DNA from: Capillidium heterosporum
Taxonomy: Eukaryota > Entomophthoromycota > Entomophthoromycetes > Entomophthorales > Capillidiaceae
Assembly: GCA_016630905.1 (NCBI GenBank)
Contig: WBMQ01000010.1
Location: 558,001 to 622,000 of the forward strand
DNA length: 64,000 nucleotides
Direction: 5' to 3'
Shown: piece by piece, positions 20,232 to 32,280 of the stretch
Position numbering within the stretch: the first letter of the stretch is position 1
Layout: the number at the start of each line of letters is the position of its first letter
Notes under the pieces: generated by a model
What the model was told of the DNA's origin: nothing
The model's database searches: none
Seen by the model: the letters and a program-made list of their open reading frames with translations, nothing else
Program-made: the position numbers and the translations under genes

Positions 20232-20973
20232 CTATCCCAACTTACGACAGTAGAAATCTTTGGCACAAATCATACTCTCCGAACCAAAGTTTGAATCATA
20301 GCTATATCAGAGAGGTTAACCAAATTCCAATAAACCAACAGTACCAGTCCTTATCCGTCTTACATTGATCTTTCATATGGGATAGTATTCTTTTCACCTT
20401 CAAATTACCATACTTACCTCCATACTCTACACACTTGATGATGTTTTCCTTTTTATCCAATATCCAATCCATAGTTGTAACTCCATTACTACTTGTAAAC
20501 TTGAGTTTAAGTTTCCTATCCAATCTAAATTTCAATATACGTTTAAGTATGGGTAGTAAAAGTTCTTTGAAGTTACGATTTAAAGATTGTGAAGGTCCCT
20601 GACTCGGGGACGTTGAGTATATCGATCAAGGCACATTGCTCGCCCTTACACTCAAACTGCTCCTGTCGGTAATAAGTAAAGCTAGGGTCTAGCTCTAATG
20701 TTCCGATGAAGAAGTTGACTCCTTCCTTAACCATTGTATCCTAAGTAATTTAAATGTTAGCTTTAGGGCTGTAGTTAGGATTTACATTGTAGTTTTCCTT
20801 GTAGTTTCCAACGATCTGTTGTATTAAATTGCTCGATCCTGGATGAGTTAAAATGCTGATGGCTAGACGTAAAGATATGAAAATTAGAAATATGTTTGTA
20901 GTTCTATTTAAAAGGTACCACTGATCAACTGGAAGGAGGTAATTAGAGGCAGTAGTAGCTTTGTAGCTTTCAT
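20232..20973 (-). CDS. small secreted six-cysteine protein, family member 3
   Basis: Five exons (20973-20922, 20862-20786, 20740-20577, 20524-20345 and 20301-20232) give 180 residues with the family's intron phases. The signal peptide begins MKATKLLLPLITSFQL. The mature region holds VGNYKENY, ELDPSFTYYRQ, C-x4-C (CKGEQC), TMDWILD and C-x5-C-x11-C-x5-C ending CAKDFYCRKLG. The protein stops two residues after RK, without the extra last exon. The first intron has an unusual donor (GTGGTA), so splicing there is less certain. It is in tandem with member 2, same strand, about 690 bases apart. I do not recognise the family. Confidence 0.75.
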
Positions 20974-21718
20974 TTTTAATTAGCAGTGCAAATGTGTTGT
21001 AAATTCAAATATGTCAATTTTTGACCTTTGAGCAGCTTTGTCGATCTTTATTATCCAGTTTGAAAACCTCATCTCACTTGCCTTTAACTAATAGGAATTG
21101 TATACCAGTTTCTAAATTGAAAGTATATAATTAAATACATATTAGTCTACGATTGCCTTCGTTTTAATAGTTGAAGCTAATTATTAGGTCACTTACCAGA
21201 GTACAAATACGTCGTTTCTTAGCCCACAAATTACTTTTCAAAAGGCAGCTAAATTCGTATATTTGTCCAATGTTAGTTTATCAACTACTCAGATCTTTAT
21301 CAAATATCGGATTGAATTCTGAAATTAAGCTAGTATTAGTTACAAAATCGGATTGATCGATAGGCTGAATATATCCTTGGAATATATGTATTTCCCAAAA
21401 GAATGATTTTATTAATTATATATGTCAATATAAAGTATTAAACAAGCAGCTTTAGAACAGAAACACAGGTTATATAAAGTAAATACTATAGTACGGATGG
21501 TAGACTTCAATTTGTCGATAAGTATAAACTAATAATTTTGATAGACCTTCAACTTATAGATCCTTAGATACCTTTAAGTGTCGAAACATCAAACACCCAA
21601 TTTGAGAACCTAGCCTCCATAGTAGCACTGAAAATTAAATACCTTGACTTGAAATATTGGCTGTAGATTTTGGAATAGGTTATCAGTGTCCAAAATATAT
21701 TTTTGTTGTAAAAGTTCT

Positions 21719-23401
21719 TTAGATATTGTAGACATCGCCACCCCACATCCTACTCAACTTCCTAGCTTCATCGACATGCCCATCCTTAACCAAGATCTGT
21801 AAAACACCTCGTAATCCGCCGAACAATGCACCATGGATCCAACTGGCGTTGTGATCAGTAGCCTCTTCCGTAAACACAGTATTGGCCTCTATCTTATTAA
21901 ATTTTGGCAGATTTTGCACCTTTTCCTCCAAAGTTTGGTAATCTCCTACCCCACCCATACTGAATGGGTCCAACTGCCAACACTGCCGTTTCATATTACC
22001 TCCTTTATAGCTATCACGGACCACTTCGCCATGGATTTCAACTAATCGATCGATGGCCAGCATTTCAACTTCAGCATCAGTAGCCCCCTCATGTACCTCA
22101 AGCTTGTCGTATACATAGGAAAATATTATAACTTTGGAGTCGCCATGACTGGGGTAGATAATTGTTTGCTCAAATGAGTCGAAATTAGATAGGCCTTGGC
22201 CAATGTACTTCTTGGAATCCCAGAACTTGGTTTCGAATTTGAGTAGGATCTTGCAGATCCGCCAGTGGAACAATAGTTTCTATTACACTAGCGAGACCTT
22301 GGGATAACTTGGGAAGTTTCCAGCGGCGTACTATGGTTAATGGGACAGCTACTATAGCGTAGTCATAGCTAACTTCATTGTAGGGTGCATTCAAGGTGAT
22401 ATGTTCCTTGTACTTTAAATTTACTTTGTTGGTAAAGTTGAGAGCATAGACCTTACCATAACGTATTGGTACTTGCCGAGTAACCAAAATCTTACTTAAA
22501 AGCTGTGGGAATCGACTCATACCACCATCTATTTGCCTCCAATCGTGGTACTTGGTGTAATAGGGAATCTGGGTTGTACCGAATACGTATGGAATTAGCT
22601 GAAGCTTGTCGGATGCTCCAGGTGCATTTTTGTTCAAATAGTTGATGAGCTTGAAGACAATTTTGCAAGCTGGATCGGGTTGAACAGCTCCATTAGGCAA
22701 AGGTACGATTGTTGTAAAAGCGCATGGCACCCAAATCGTGATAGTCGTACTTGCCTCCACCTGGGAAGTGATAGGTCCAAATCCTACCACCTACTTCGTT
22801 CGCTGTTGGCTTCGATCATCTCCACCTTGTAGTTTAGTTGGGTCATATTCAATAATAGAGCACTGAACATACCCGACATACCGGCACCCACTATACCGAT
22901 AGATTTTGGTTTCTGGTTGGCTACAAAGGACCCTGAGTTCTTGAAGTCTTGGACGGCGTTGTACCTCCAAGCGTTGTTCTCGTCATTCAAATCGAAGGTG
23001 GATGGAATGAAGTTGAATTTTTTACTTTGACCTAATAAACAAGTCCCTTGCCATATCTTTATACAGTAATCCTTATCGAGTATAGCATCTTTCTTAGAAG
23101 GAGTCGCCCATACGAATTTGGTGGGCCTTTGATCACTTAAAGTTGTTTTTCCCACTAACTTATCATTCGAATGGTAACTACAACCTCCATAAGTAAATTT
23201 CAAATTGTCAATATTGGCTGATTCATTGGTAAAATGTATGTTTATATTGATGAGAGAATCTTGTTGAACTTGATCTCCTTCAAACTTTAATATTTCAATT
23301 TGATTGAGGAAGCATGATGGTGTTGGTGGTTGGAAAAAATAGTCGACACCCTGCTGGATGGTCAGTCCAGTCATAAAATTTGGGAGGTTGAGGTACTGCA
23401 T
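21719..23401 (-). pseudogene. oxidase-like gene copy 4, broken by three +1 frameshifts
   Basis: Full-length relative of the three intact oxidases, starting MQYFNLPNFMTGLTIQQGVDYF and ending with the same GWIHGALFGGLRG region and tail. Three one-base insertions break the frame: near 22790-22797 (just before the VGGR flavin motif), near 22693-22702, and near 22270-22277. Each is followed in the original frame by a stop codon, at different distances. Between the breaks the sequence is as well preserved as in the intact copies, so the damage is recent or is a sequencing artefact. The GAGMSG segment is intact and nearly identical to copy 1. Confidence 0.85.
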
Positions 23402-24243
23402 TCTACTAATAATTCAAAGTAGCGACGAATCTACCTCTTTATATACTTATATTACTATCTAAATGAACTGGCCATATATAGTCTCTATTGATACCTAACT
23501 TACGAAAATAAATGGGTGGCGCAAGAAAGGCAGGTTGATTGGCAAATGACTTATGTAACTTATCAATTTTAGGCTATATAGTTTGTTCTAAAGTCTTTAA
23601 TACTTTAAGATGCTCCAAACATTTTTAATATTGTATCTCGTGCTCACATCGGATATATGGTCATAATTGATCAAATAGAGCTTTTCTAACTGGGGAGTTC
23701 TTTATGAAGTCAAATGCGACTGCTCATTATTACCCGTATAAAAACGTACTTTTTAAGAATAATTTATATTAGCAGACCTAAATAGGAAAGTTTCGTCATA
23801 GAAAAGAATGGAATAAATAATACAGGTCTTTTAAAATAGATACTATGAGTTGCAAATTTTTGCTTACAGTGTAAACATTTATCCAGATATACAGATACAA
23901 GCAAACACTGCACCTTGCTATTAAGAAAAATGCAGGTACACGCTTTTAGACTTATGGGTGTTATGATATATAATTCATAAGTGTATGAATTCATGTTTGA
24001 ATTTCAGATTTGTGATATTTCAAGTCGTTTTAGCAAATATCCAAAACCAAAATAGTTAGAAATCGTTCATATAGGTAATACTTAGACTTGGAAGACTTTG
24101 TATCTCTCATTTCTAATAAGAAGTCCAATGCTACAAACATACATATACAGGCAAATGGATGGCAATGGTCGCGGAAAGGTATTAGATGCTAACTGAAATA
24201 TAGCTTTATTTAACCATACTCTACCGATTGGTTGCAAGGGTAG

Positions 24244-24826
24244 AAAAAACACTTGGTCAGATGTCTGTACTATATGAAAACTGACAGGATCACTACATCT
24301 TCAGTAAACTAGCTGCAAGCTAAGGGTTTGTGAGATAGTTTAATGAACTACCTATTTTAAATAGTATACTAAGCTTCCTATTCTAAAATTGAAAATTTGA
24401 TAGAAGTAACAAATATTGCTTTATTAAGTTCAAATAAAACTATTTTAAAGGAGTTTATAGTGGCTTTTAATTTGAGTTCGATTTTATTGTATATTTTGAT
24501 AGCTGATTTGATTTATTACAACTGTGGTGGATCTGGAAAATACAAAAATAAAGATGCATGCAATCTTAAGACAGCATCTTGCCGTTATCATATACTTAAT
24601 TATAGATACGTCAGGATTAGAAATTTATACCTTCATCAGATCGATGAAGATTCCATTCCCTGCTGCCACCACTTTAAGGGATTTTTAAAGTATCAAAGTT
24701 AATTTTCGCCTATCCTATAAAATTCATTAAACTATCTCACAAACCCTTAGCTTGCAGCTAGTTTACTGAAGATGTAGTGATCCTGTCAGTTTTCATATAG
24801 TCCAGATATCTGACCAAGTGTTTTTT
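24244..24826. mobile_element. nested 583-base element with 104-base inverted repeats
   Basis: Bases 24244-24347 match the reverse complement of 24723-24826 almost perfectly. The outer tips read AAAAAACACTTGGTCAG. The left tip abuts the inner end of the larger element's left arm. The 375-base interior has a 101-codon open frame (24397-24702) without an ATG start, so I do not call it a gene. It looks like a MITE-sized insertion. Confidence 0.75.
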
Positions 24827-25293
24827 CTGTAAGGTCCAGGGAAATACCACTGGATCCAACTAATGATGGCATCATATTGCGAACTAATGACGTGGTGGGT
24901 GAGGAAAGCAAAGCTAACGCCCACCACTGCATTGGTAACAAAGGACTGGATTCTCCGGAGGGCAGGTCGGATCGCCAAGTAGAGGAGGTACACCATAAGG
25001 AGTGCCCACACGACCGTAGTCACATCCCAGTTCCAAGAGGGGATAGAGGGGACATACGAAGGCTTGGGTGCGGACTGGGGCTGGACCGGAGGGGCCCCAT
25101 CAGGTGAAGGTTGGGAAGCAGCCGATGCTACCATATTGGGATCAAAGGTAGGGGTAGGCTGATAGGTTAACGTGGGCTCGAAAGGGTTGATCGTATTAGT
25201 AATATTAATCGCCCAGAGGAGGTGAGATCCAAGGGTGGCAAGGATTGTTAACAGGTAATAAGAGGTAGGGAGGACAGGGGGATTAGACCACAT
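24793..25293 (-). CDS. hypothetical membrane protein in the inverted-repeat element
   Basis: ATG-started 166-residue frame. It has a hydrophobic segment near residues 11-30, then a Pro/Ala/Gln-rich linker (about residues 40-85). Two further hydrophobic segments follow (VVWALLMVYLLYLAI and VVGVSFAFLTHHVI), then a Trp-rich C-terminus. Its base composition is visibly more GC-rich than the neighbourhood. The last dozen codons lie inside the right arm of the nested inverted repeat, so the C-terminus was supplied by that insertion. I recognise no family; it could be a captured or transferred gene carried by the element. Confidence 0.5.
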   Translation of the reverse strand: MWSNPPVLPTSYYLLTILATLGSHLLWAINITNTINPFEPTLTYQPTPTFDPNMVASAASQPSPDGAPPVQPQSAPKPSYVPSIPSWNWDVTTVVWALLMVYLLYLAIRPALRRIQSFVTNAVVGVSFAFLTHHVISSQYDAIISWIQWYFPGPYRKNTWSDIWTI

Positions 25294-26729
25294 AGAAATA
25301 CTATGCTGAAACAGGGAGATGAGTAAAGAGACAAGACTTTATTCAAAACTAAGAAGCGAAAGCAGGCTGTCGCAACAGCTATGGCTAGGAAGTGGGGTGA
25401 GTAACAGCTATTAGAAAATAGCGAGGTGGAACATTGTCAAGATACAGGCTTTTAGTGGCACCTCAGGGGTTTAAATACCCTTTCGGTATCTTGGTAATAC
25501 TTGCTGAATATCCGAATCCCGATATCAGAATGCTATGCTGGTAATAACTGGGGTTCCTAACTTATAGCCGAAGCTAAGAATATGGAAAAATAGTCAAGAA
25601 TATCTAATAAGTAGAACAGATTTCTGTTCGAAACTAGATATAAATGGAAAGTAGAAAATCGAAGATTGGTAAGAGAAATAAAAAAATGGTGTGGTATACA
25701 AAGAAAGTTGGTCGATGACCTCATACTAAGAATTGTAACAATCAAGGTTGTTACATTTTCTACCCTTGCAACCAATGGTAGAGTATGGTTAAATAAATCT
25801 ATATTTCAGTTAGCATCTAATACCTTTCTGCGGCCATTGCCATCCATTTGCCTGTATATGTATGTTTGTAGCATTGGACTTCCTATTAGAAATGAGAGAT
25901 ACAAAGTCTTCCAAGTCTAAGTATTACCTATATGAACGATTTCTAACTATTTTGGTTTTGGATATTTGCTAAAACGACTTGAAATATCACAAATCTGAAA
26001 TTCAAACTTGGATTCATACACTTATGAATTATATATCATAACACCCATAAGTCTAAAAGCATGTACCTGCATTTTTCTTAATAGCAAGGTGCAGTATTTA
26101 CTTGTATCTGTATATCTGGATAAATGTTTACACTGTAAGCAAAAAATTTGCAACTCATAGTATCTATTTTAAAAGACCTGTATTATTTATTCCATTCTTT
26201 TCTATGACGAAACTTTCCTATTTAGGTCTGCTAATATAAATTATTCTTAAAAAGTACGTTTTTATACGGGTAATAATGAGCAGTCTCAATTCTAACCTGC
26301 TTCAGATGAATTACAAGTTTAATTCAGCAAACCAGAAACCAACAAGGTAAGATGTCAAAAGCAGTCGAAGTAGATTTAAGTGTAAGACCTGCCACTTTAA
26401 GGTAATTTAGTTCATTCTAATTTTACATAACATATTTAGACAATAAGCTTTGTCTTATAGGTTGGTTAGATTGCTTGCATAAGGTTATCAGTATAATGAG
26501 ATAAGCATTTATATTATAATTAAAGGTATATCCAGTTTAAAGCAATATAATTTAGAGTATTTATTTAAAATTTGTATTATATATATATCGGTATATACAG
26601 CCAACTAGTTATATTATTATATACTAGTTTTAAGCCTTTTGTTAAAAGTGTAAGTTTCTTCTAGTTTACTTTTCAATTTCCAGACTGAAAATTTTAAATA
26701 TCATTCCACATCTTACAAGACTTACTCAA

Positions 26730-29138
26730 ATGGCTTTTAATAATCTACCAACAGAGAAAACCAAGCTAGTAGAACATATTCAAGATAGTTCGCCTAAGCC
26801 GAATTGGAATGGTTTATCGATGACGGTCGTCAACCCGATTAAATATAACCAAAAGAAGTCAACTCAGATATCTGTGCCCTATTCTTCAGCAGTGATCCAA
26901 TAACTTGAACAACGATGCTTGGGATAAAGCAACAGATTTAGAGTTAAATTGTCTACCAGTAGGTGCCAATTTGGTTGAAGACAAACTAAAGGAGCTAAAG
27001 GGTATAGTTTTGAATCGTCCATTAGAGGAGGCAGATTTGGTTGAGGATGATAAAATGAATTAAAGGGGGTAGCTTCGGACTACTTATCTGTAGAAGATGA
27101 CATTGTTGAGGGTGTTCGTGATAACTTGCCTGAAGTAACTTCTAATTTTCTGGCAACAGAATGTATCGATTTGGTTGAGGATACTAAAGACGATCTGTTA
27201 GAAAATCTTCAAGAAATAAATACCTTCTTTACCTCTGAAATTTTAAGCAGCTTGGAATTTCAAGAATTAGATGATCTCTATAATTATTTACAGGAGAAAG
27301 CTAAGTAAGAAGGATACATTTTAGTTAGTGGAGGCAGAACGAAGTTAAAGGACAGCACAATTACCAGATATACCTTAAAATGCTCACATTGGAGAATCCA
27401 GTCTTTGAAGCAGCTGAAATCAACAAGCCCACCTATTTGCGAATTTAAAATCAACATTGGCCATGGTGGAAGAGGGAAGAGCACATTTAAAGCCAATAAG
27501 TTTAAATTAAATCATGACTGTACACCAGTATTAAAAGTAGAGCAGATGAGTAGTGTTAAGTTTAGAGGTATACCAGAACACCTAAAGGACGACATTATTA
27601 AGTACTATGAGATGACTTTCACTGCAAATGACATTTACAAATTTCTGCAAGTTCCTAAACATAAGATTACTTGAACAAAATCAGATATCCAACGCTTTAT
27701 AACAAAACACTACCAAGAAGAAAATCGAGTGCAATGTGACAAGCTAAAGGAAACTCTTGAAGATTTAAAGACGTTTCAACCTAAAGCTCAATTTGTTTTC
27801 AATGATAATGATGGGTTATTCACTTCATGCTTCTGAGCGACAGAAATGCAAATCGATAACTACAAGAAATTTGGAGATATATTAATATTTGATAGTACGT
27901 TCAATACTAACAGCCTTACCTTACTTTTCCTTTTGTTTGTTGGTATAAATGAACATGGAAATACAGTTTCATTTGGGTCTGCCTTTGTTATTAATGAAAG
28001 ATTGGAAACTGTTATTGAAGTGCTTTGCTCATTTCTTACTGTCCGTAAACTCCCTCCTAAGACAGTATTTACAGATTCTGATGCAAGCCATACTGGTGCA
28101 ATTAGAGTCGTTATTCCAAGTAGTTGTCATATTCTTTGTATGTGGCATATTACTTTGAACTTTAAACGAACCTTGGAAAGCAACTAGACAATAAGTTGAG
28201 TAAGTTTATCACCAACATTTATAAGATTATCCAAGCAAGAAGTAAGAATAGTTTAGATGATGAGCTCAACAACCTCTTCAAAAAGTATGATATAAAAGAA
28301 AAGGCCTATCAACTATGTAAAGTCAGTATTTCGTAAAAGGGATAAATTCTGCTACCGTTACCTAGAAGGTGAATTCAGTATGAGGATTACAACTACTCAA
28401 CGAGTCGAATCGAACCACAAGCGAAACAAACGTATTTTAGGTAAAAATCCGCGAAATCTGCCTTTGGTTGTAATATTAGTGCAAGAAGGTGACGAAGCTG
28501 AACAGGTGGCATTCAAGAAGGCAATTTCAAAAGTACAAACCCAGCATCCAATGGAGCACCATTTCAATGATGAGGTTTATACTGCGGTAAGTAACTTTGC
28601 CTATAGTATCTTTGTTAGTGAATATTCAAAGTTTCTTAAATGTCGTATTGTTAATGTTACTGCTACTGAGGTTGAGGTTTTAGATGTTGAATCTGGACAT
28701 ACTGAAATAGTTAGTAACATTTGCACTTGTTTATTTCGCTCCCAAACAGGCATACCTTGTAGACATGAGATGGCGGCTTATCAACATGTAGAGGGGTTCT
28801 CAATTTTAAATTTAGTTTCTCAACGTTGGAAAATCAATTATAAATTGGCAGATATCAAAGAAACTGCATCTGATATTACAGATTGGGTTGAAAGTGATAT
28901 TACCAGTCATGAAACTAAGTCAGAAGCAGTTAATATAGCAAAGACGTTTTATGATATAATGCAAAGGATGGGTATTGGCCAGGTGAAGGAATTTACTAAA
29001 CTTATGAATAGTTGTGCTGATAAGGAAGCAGCTAAGTTTTTGCTGAATAAGGAGGAAGGACATAATGTTGTAGTGCCCAAATGGAATAAAGCAAAAGCAA
29101 AATGTACAAATGCTAAGGTTAAGGAAGTTAAGATGTAG
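26730..29138 (+). pseudogene. MULE / FAR1-type DNA transposase remnant
   Basis: Several open frames in different phases together resemble a Mutator-like transposase. The MULE domain is clear at 27846-28187: GDILIFDSTFNTN (first catalytic Asp), VGINEHGNTVSFG, TVFTDSDASHTGAI (second Asp) and CHILCMWHI. The frame at 28380-29138 has TTQRVESNHKRNK (probable catalytic Glu) and a SWIM-type zinc finger (CTC...CRHEMAAY). Upstream frames from 26730 may be the N-terminal part. Stop codons and shifts at about 27060, 27305, 27674, 28187 and 28337 make it inactive as drawn; some could be introns, but I see no consistent splice pattern. Confidence 0.75.
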
Positions 29139-30393
29139 TGGATTTAGTAACTATAGTAAAGGAACTTTACTTCATATCTATATATGCTAAGATTTGCTTT
29201 TATATCTTGTACTCTTATTTATAGAGAAAAGATGATAGATAGTGCACTTGCTTTTATTATTCAACGATTTTATAAAGCAAGTTCTAATAATTTATAAATT
29301 ATCTATTTTAAAGGTACTTTAAAATAAGATAACATATTAGATAAAGTTTATTACAGTAGCGCAAGGTGAGAAGAGTTTTGAATAAATCCAACTCTGTCCT
29401 TAAGAGCGTGGAAGATAACTAACTCAGATTGATTAAGAGATTTATGTGAAGGTTACAAAGAGAATGTAGCCATACTATAGAAGCTCTAAGCTTACGCTGA
29501 TACACTCTATGTTGGTAGACTAACTAAATCGACCAATGAAGAGGGTACAATAAAGTTAACTACATAAACAAAAAAATCAGCACTAATACTAGTTTAAGAA
29601 TAACTGAGGATATGGTCTCAACTGTTAACCTCCTTAACGGCAAAGACAAGTTTCCTATATCTTCATTCCCTAGAACTCATGAACGTAGTACTCAATGATA
29701 GGGCTAAATGAATAGGAACTCAGTAGCCTTATGTGAATAAAGGGATTATTAACACTGATCCAGTAATCACAGGCAATGTATATGTTCAACTACCCTTCAA
29801 AAATAGGTAGATTCTTAGGAGTCATTACTAGACTTGATAGAACGATGGCAAAGGAATCTGCCAAGTTGAAAACAGCTTTGTAAAGCAAGCGATTACCTCA
29901 GCAAAGTTAAATAACTCGGAAATGAGCTCAAGGCAATCATTCATGGTAAATGCTAGTAAGGATACAACCTTATAGGGATAGTATACATGGTCTGAATAAA
30001 CTGATAAGGGGCTAACGGCGAATGAAAAGATGGGCACGAAATCCAAGCCGGTCTTTCACGATGAAGCATATGGCAGTGAAGTGGTCTTCCCAGTATTTAA
30101 GGTTTTACAGATGGTAAAATACTTATCGATAGAAATATCATCACGAAAATGAGTTTAAATGAGACTGGTCAAATCTAGTTTAAATGATTAGTAAGATGCA
30201 GCTCATCTTGATTACCTGGTTTACATCTGATCGCAGGCTGAAAAATGAGAAAAACGTTCCTTAAAATTCATTGGTTACAAATCTAAATTTAGATCAGACT
30301 GTCTTCGTTTTATATATATAGACAGTCTTGGAGGGAGTTGCTGGCAATTTGAAAAGCAATCCCCATGCTTTTTAATTTCTCTACAATTCCAAC
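29139..30393. other. region without an intact gene
   Basis: No frame longer than about 70 codons. The sequence is less AT-skewed than typical intergenic DNA here and contains many short frame fragments on both strands, which suggests a decayed gene or element. I could not identify it. Confidence 0.4.
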
Positions 30394-32280
30394 ATGTTTC
30401 CTCTATCACACTTTACAAAAGAATCTAGAAAGTGCTTACGTTTCGCCCAGATAAAGAAGCTCTATAAATACCCTTCCTATTCCAATAGTTACAAACTATT
30501 TCTCAAGTCAACCCTTAAGAACTTAAAAACAAGCGATATGATAAGCCACAGCAACGTAAGCTCTGCCTCCTTGGTCTCCCGTTCCAAGATATTGTTTAGT
30601 ATCGACGATAAAGTCGGTGGATTGGACGAGTGTTTGATTACTTTGAAGGAGTTGGGCATCTCTATGACCCACATTGAGTCAAGACCAAGCGTCACCGATA
30701 AAAATGTCTACGACTTCTTTATTGACTTGTCAGTAGAATCTCAGAAGGAAGTTGAGCTCGCTGTCGAGAAGTTGAAGCCTAAAGTCAAGAGTATTCGACT
30801 TATTCAAAGCTTAACCGATGATGCTCAAAGTAGCGTATTTAAATGACAGCGTTTTTATTAATCTATTGTATAGCTGATAGCAGCTTGGATTCGGTACCTT
30901 GGTTTCCAAGAAAAAAATCCGACCTGGATACCTTCGCTGACAAAGTTTTGGAGATGGGTGAAGAATTATGTAGGCTCAATAATAGCTCGCTTTTGATAGC
31001 CAACCTTTTGAAAATTTTTAGCTTCCGACCACCCAGGAGCCAAAGATATAGTATACCGCAAGCGTCGTGCCGAGATCACCAACATCGCCAAAACTTACCG
31101 CAGGTACTTATCATCAAGCTTAAGAGTGCAAGTGTTAATTATTTTACAGTGGTAACCCCATCCCCCGTATCGACTACACTCAAGATGAATTGAATACTTG
31201 GTACTCCTAAAATATAAATTCACAAGTACTAAACTACGTTAATAGGAGTCAAGTCTATACCAACCTACGTGTTCTATTCGAGAAGCACGCCTGCAAGGAG
31301 TTCATGTACGTCTTCCCATTATTAGAGGCCAATTGCGGATATTCCAAGGAGAACATTCCCCAAATCGAAGATGTATCTAGGTTTTTGAAAGGTAAATTTC
31401 GTTCCTTCTCACATGTTAAGCATAAATCTTAGAGTGCACCGGATTCACTTTGAAGCCAGTTATGGGTCTATTGACCTCGAGAGATTCCTTGAACAGTCTC
31501 GCCTTCCGAGTCTTCCACTCTACACAATATATCAGACATCACTCCAAGCCTCACTATACTCCCGAACCGTAAGATTAGAAGATTTCTTTCATGTACTAAT
31601 ATTGTTTAAAAACAATAGAGATTGCTGTCATGAACTTCTGGGCCATGTGCCACTTTTTGCTAATCCTGACTTTGCCGACTTCTCTCAGGTAATTCTTATC
31701 CTCTATCCCTCTCAGCAACTAACTTGAGCCTCTTCAACTAGGAAATCGGTCTAGCTTCACTAGGGTGCCAGTGATGAAGATATCGAAAAGCTAGCCACCG
31801 TAAGATATATTTTCCGATATTTTTATTGATAATATATATAGATCTACTGGTTCACCGTCGAGTTTGGCTTATGCAAGCAAGGAGATGAACTCAAAGCCTA
31901 TGGCGCCGGTATCCTATCCTCTTATGGTGAAATTGAGAATGCTATGAGCGAGAACTCCAAAAAAGTTCCCTTTGACCTCAACATGACAGCTGTCACCAAA
32001 TACCCCATCACCGAATACCAGCCAGTAAATTTTAATCTCCAATCTCACTTCTTACATTTTTGTACTGTAGGTCTACTTTGTCGCTGAATCCTTCGCTGAT
32101 GCTAAAGAAAAGGTTAGGGACTTCGCCTCCAAATTGAGCCGACCCTTCCACGTCCGCTACAATCCTTTCACTGAAACTGTTGAAGTGTTGGATTCCAAGG
32201 ACAAGCTGTCTACCTACGCCAAAGCCATCAAGAACGATATGGACAAGCTGGTTACCGCTTTAGAGTCGTTTAAGCATTAA
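30394..32280 (+). CDS. phenylalanine hydroxylase (biopterin-dependent aromatic amino acid hydroxylase), with a one-base frameshift
   Basis: Ten exons: 30394-30829, 30874-30969, 31022-31103, 31150-31200, 31246-31391, 31433-31568, 31619-31688, 31742-31799, 31842-32024 and 32071-32280. An ACT regulatory domain ([16 protein letters not shown]) is followed by the catalytic domain: [61 protein letters not shown], then CHELLGHVP with two iron-ligand histidines, and [14 protein letters not shown] with the glutamate ligand. It converts phenylalanine to tyrosine using tetrahydrobiopterin and iron. In exon 8 a GGG at 31763-31765 has one G too many for the frame, giving TGA soon after; all else is conserved. 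Methionine at 30538 may be the true start, because residues upstream are family-atypical. Confidence 0.88.

Larger units (their letters stand above)
23719..26284. mobile_element. 2.57-kb element with 529-base terminal inverted repeats
   Basis: Bases 23719-24247 match the reverse complement of 25756-26284 over equal lengths with only scattered differences. Outer ends read ACTGCTCATTATTACCCG and its complement. The flanks (AAATGCG before, CTCAATTCT after) show no obvious target duplication. Long terminal inverted repeats are typical of MULE-type DNA transposons, and a decayed MULE transposase lies just downstream, but the link is inference. The interior holds a second inverted repeat and a membrane-protein gene. 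Confidence 0.75.

Noticed and set aside
20302-20535. A 77-residue protein ending ...DWYCWFIGIWLTSLI
   Set aside because: The tail after D-W is read-through into an intron; the paralogues show a splice there that restores a cysteine.
24397-24702. 101-codon cysteine-containing frame inside the nested inverted repeat
   Set aside because: It has no ATG (it opens at TTG) and no relatives in the window; the element is too short to need a protein.
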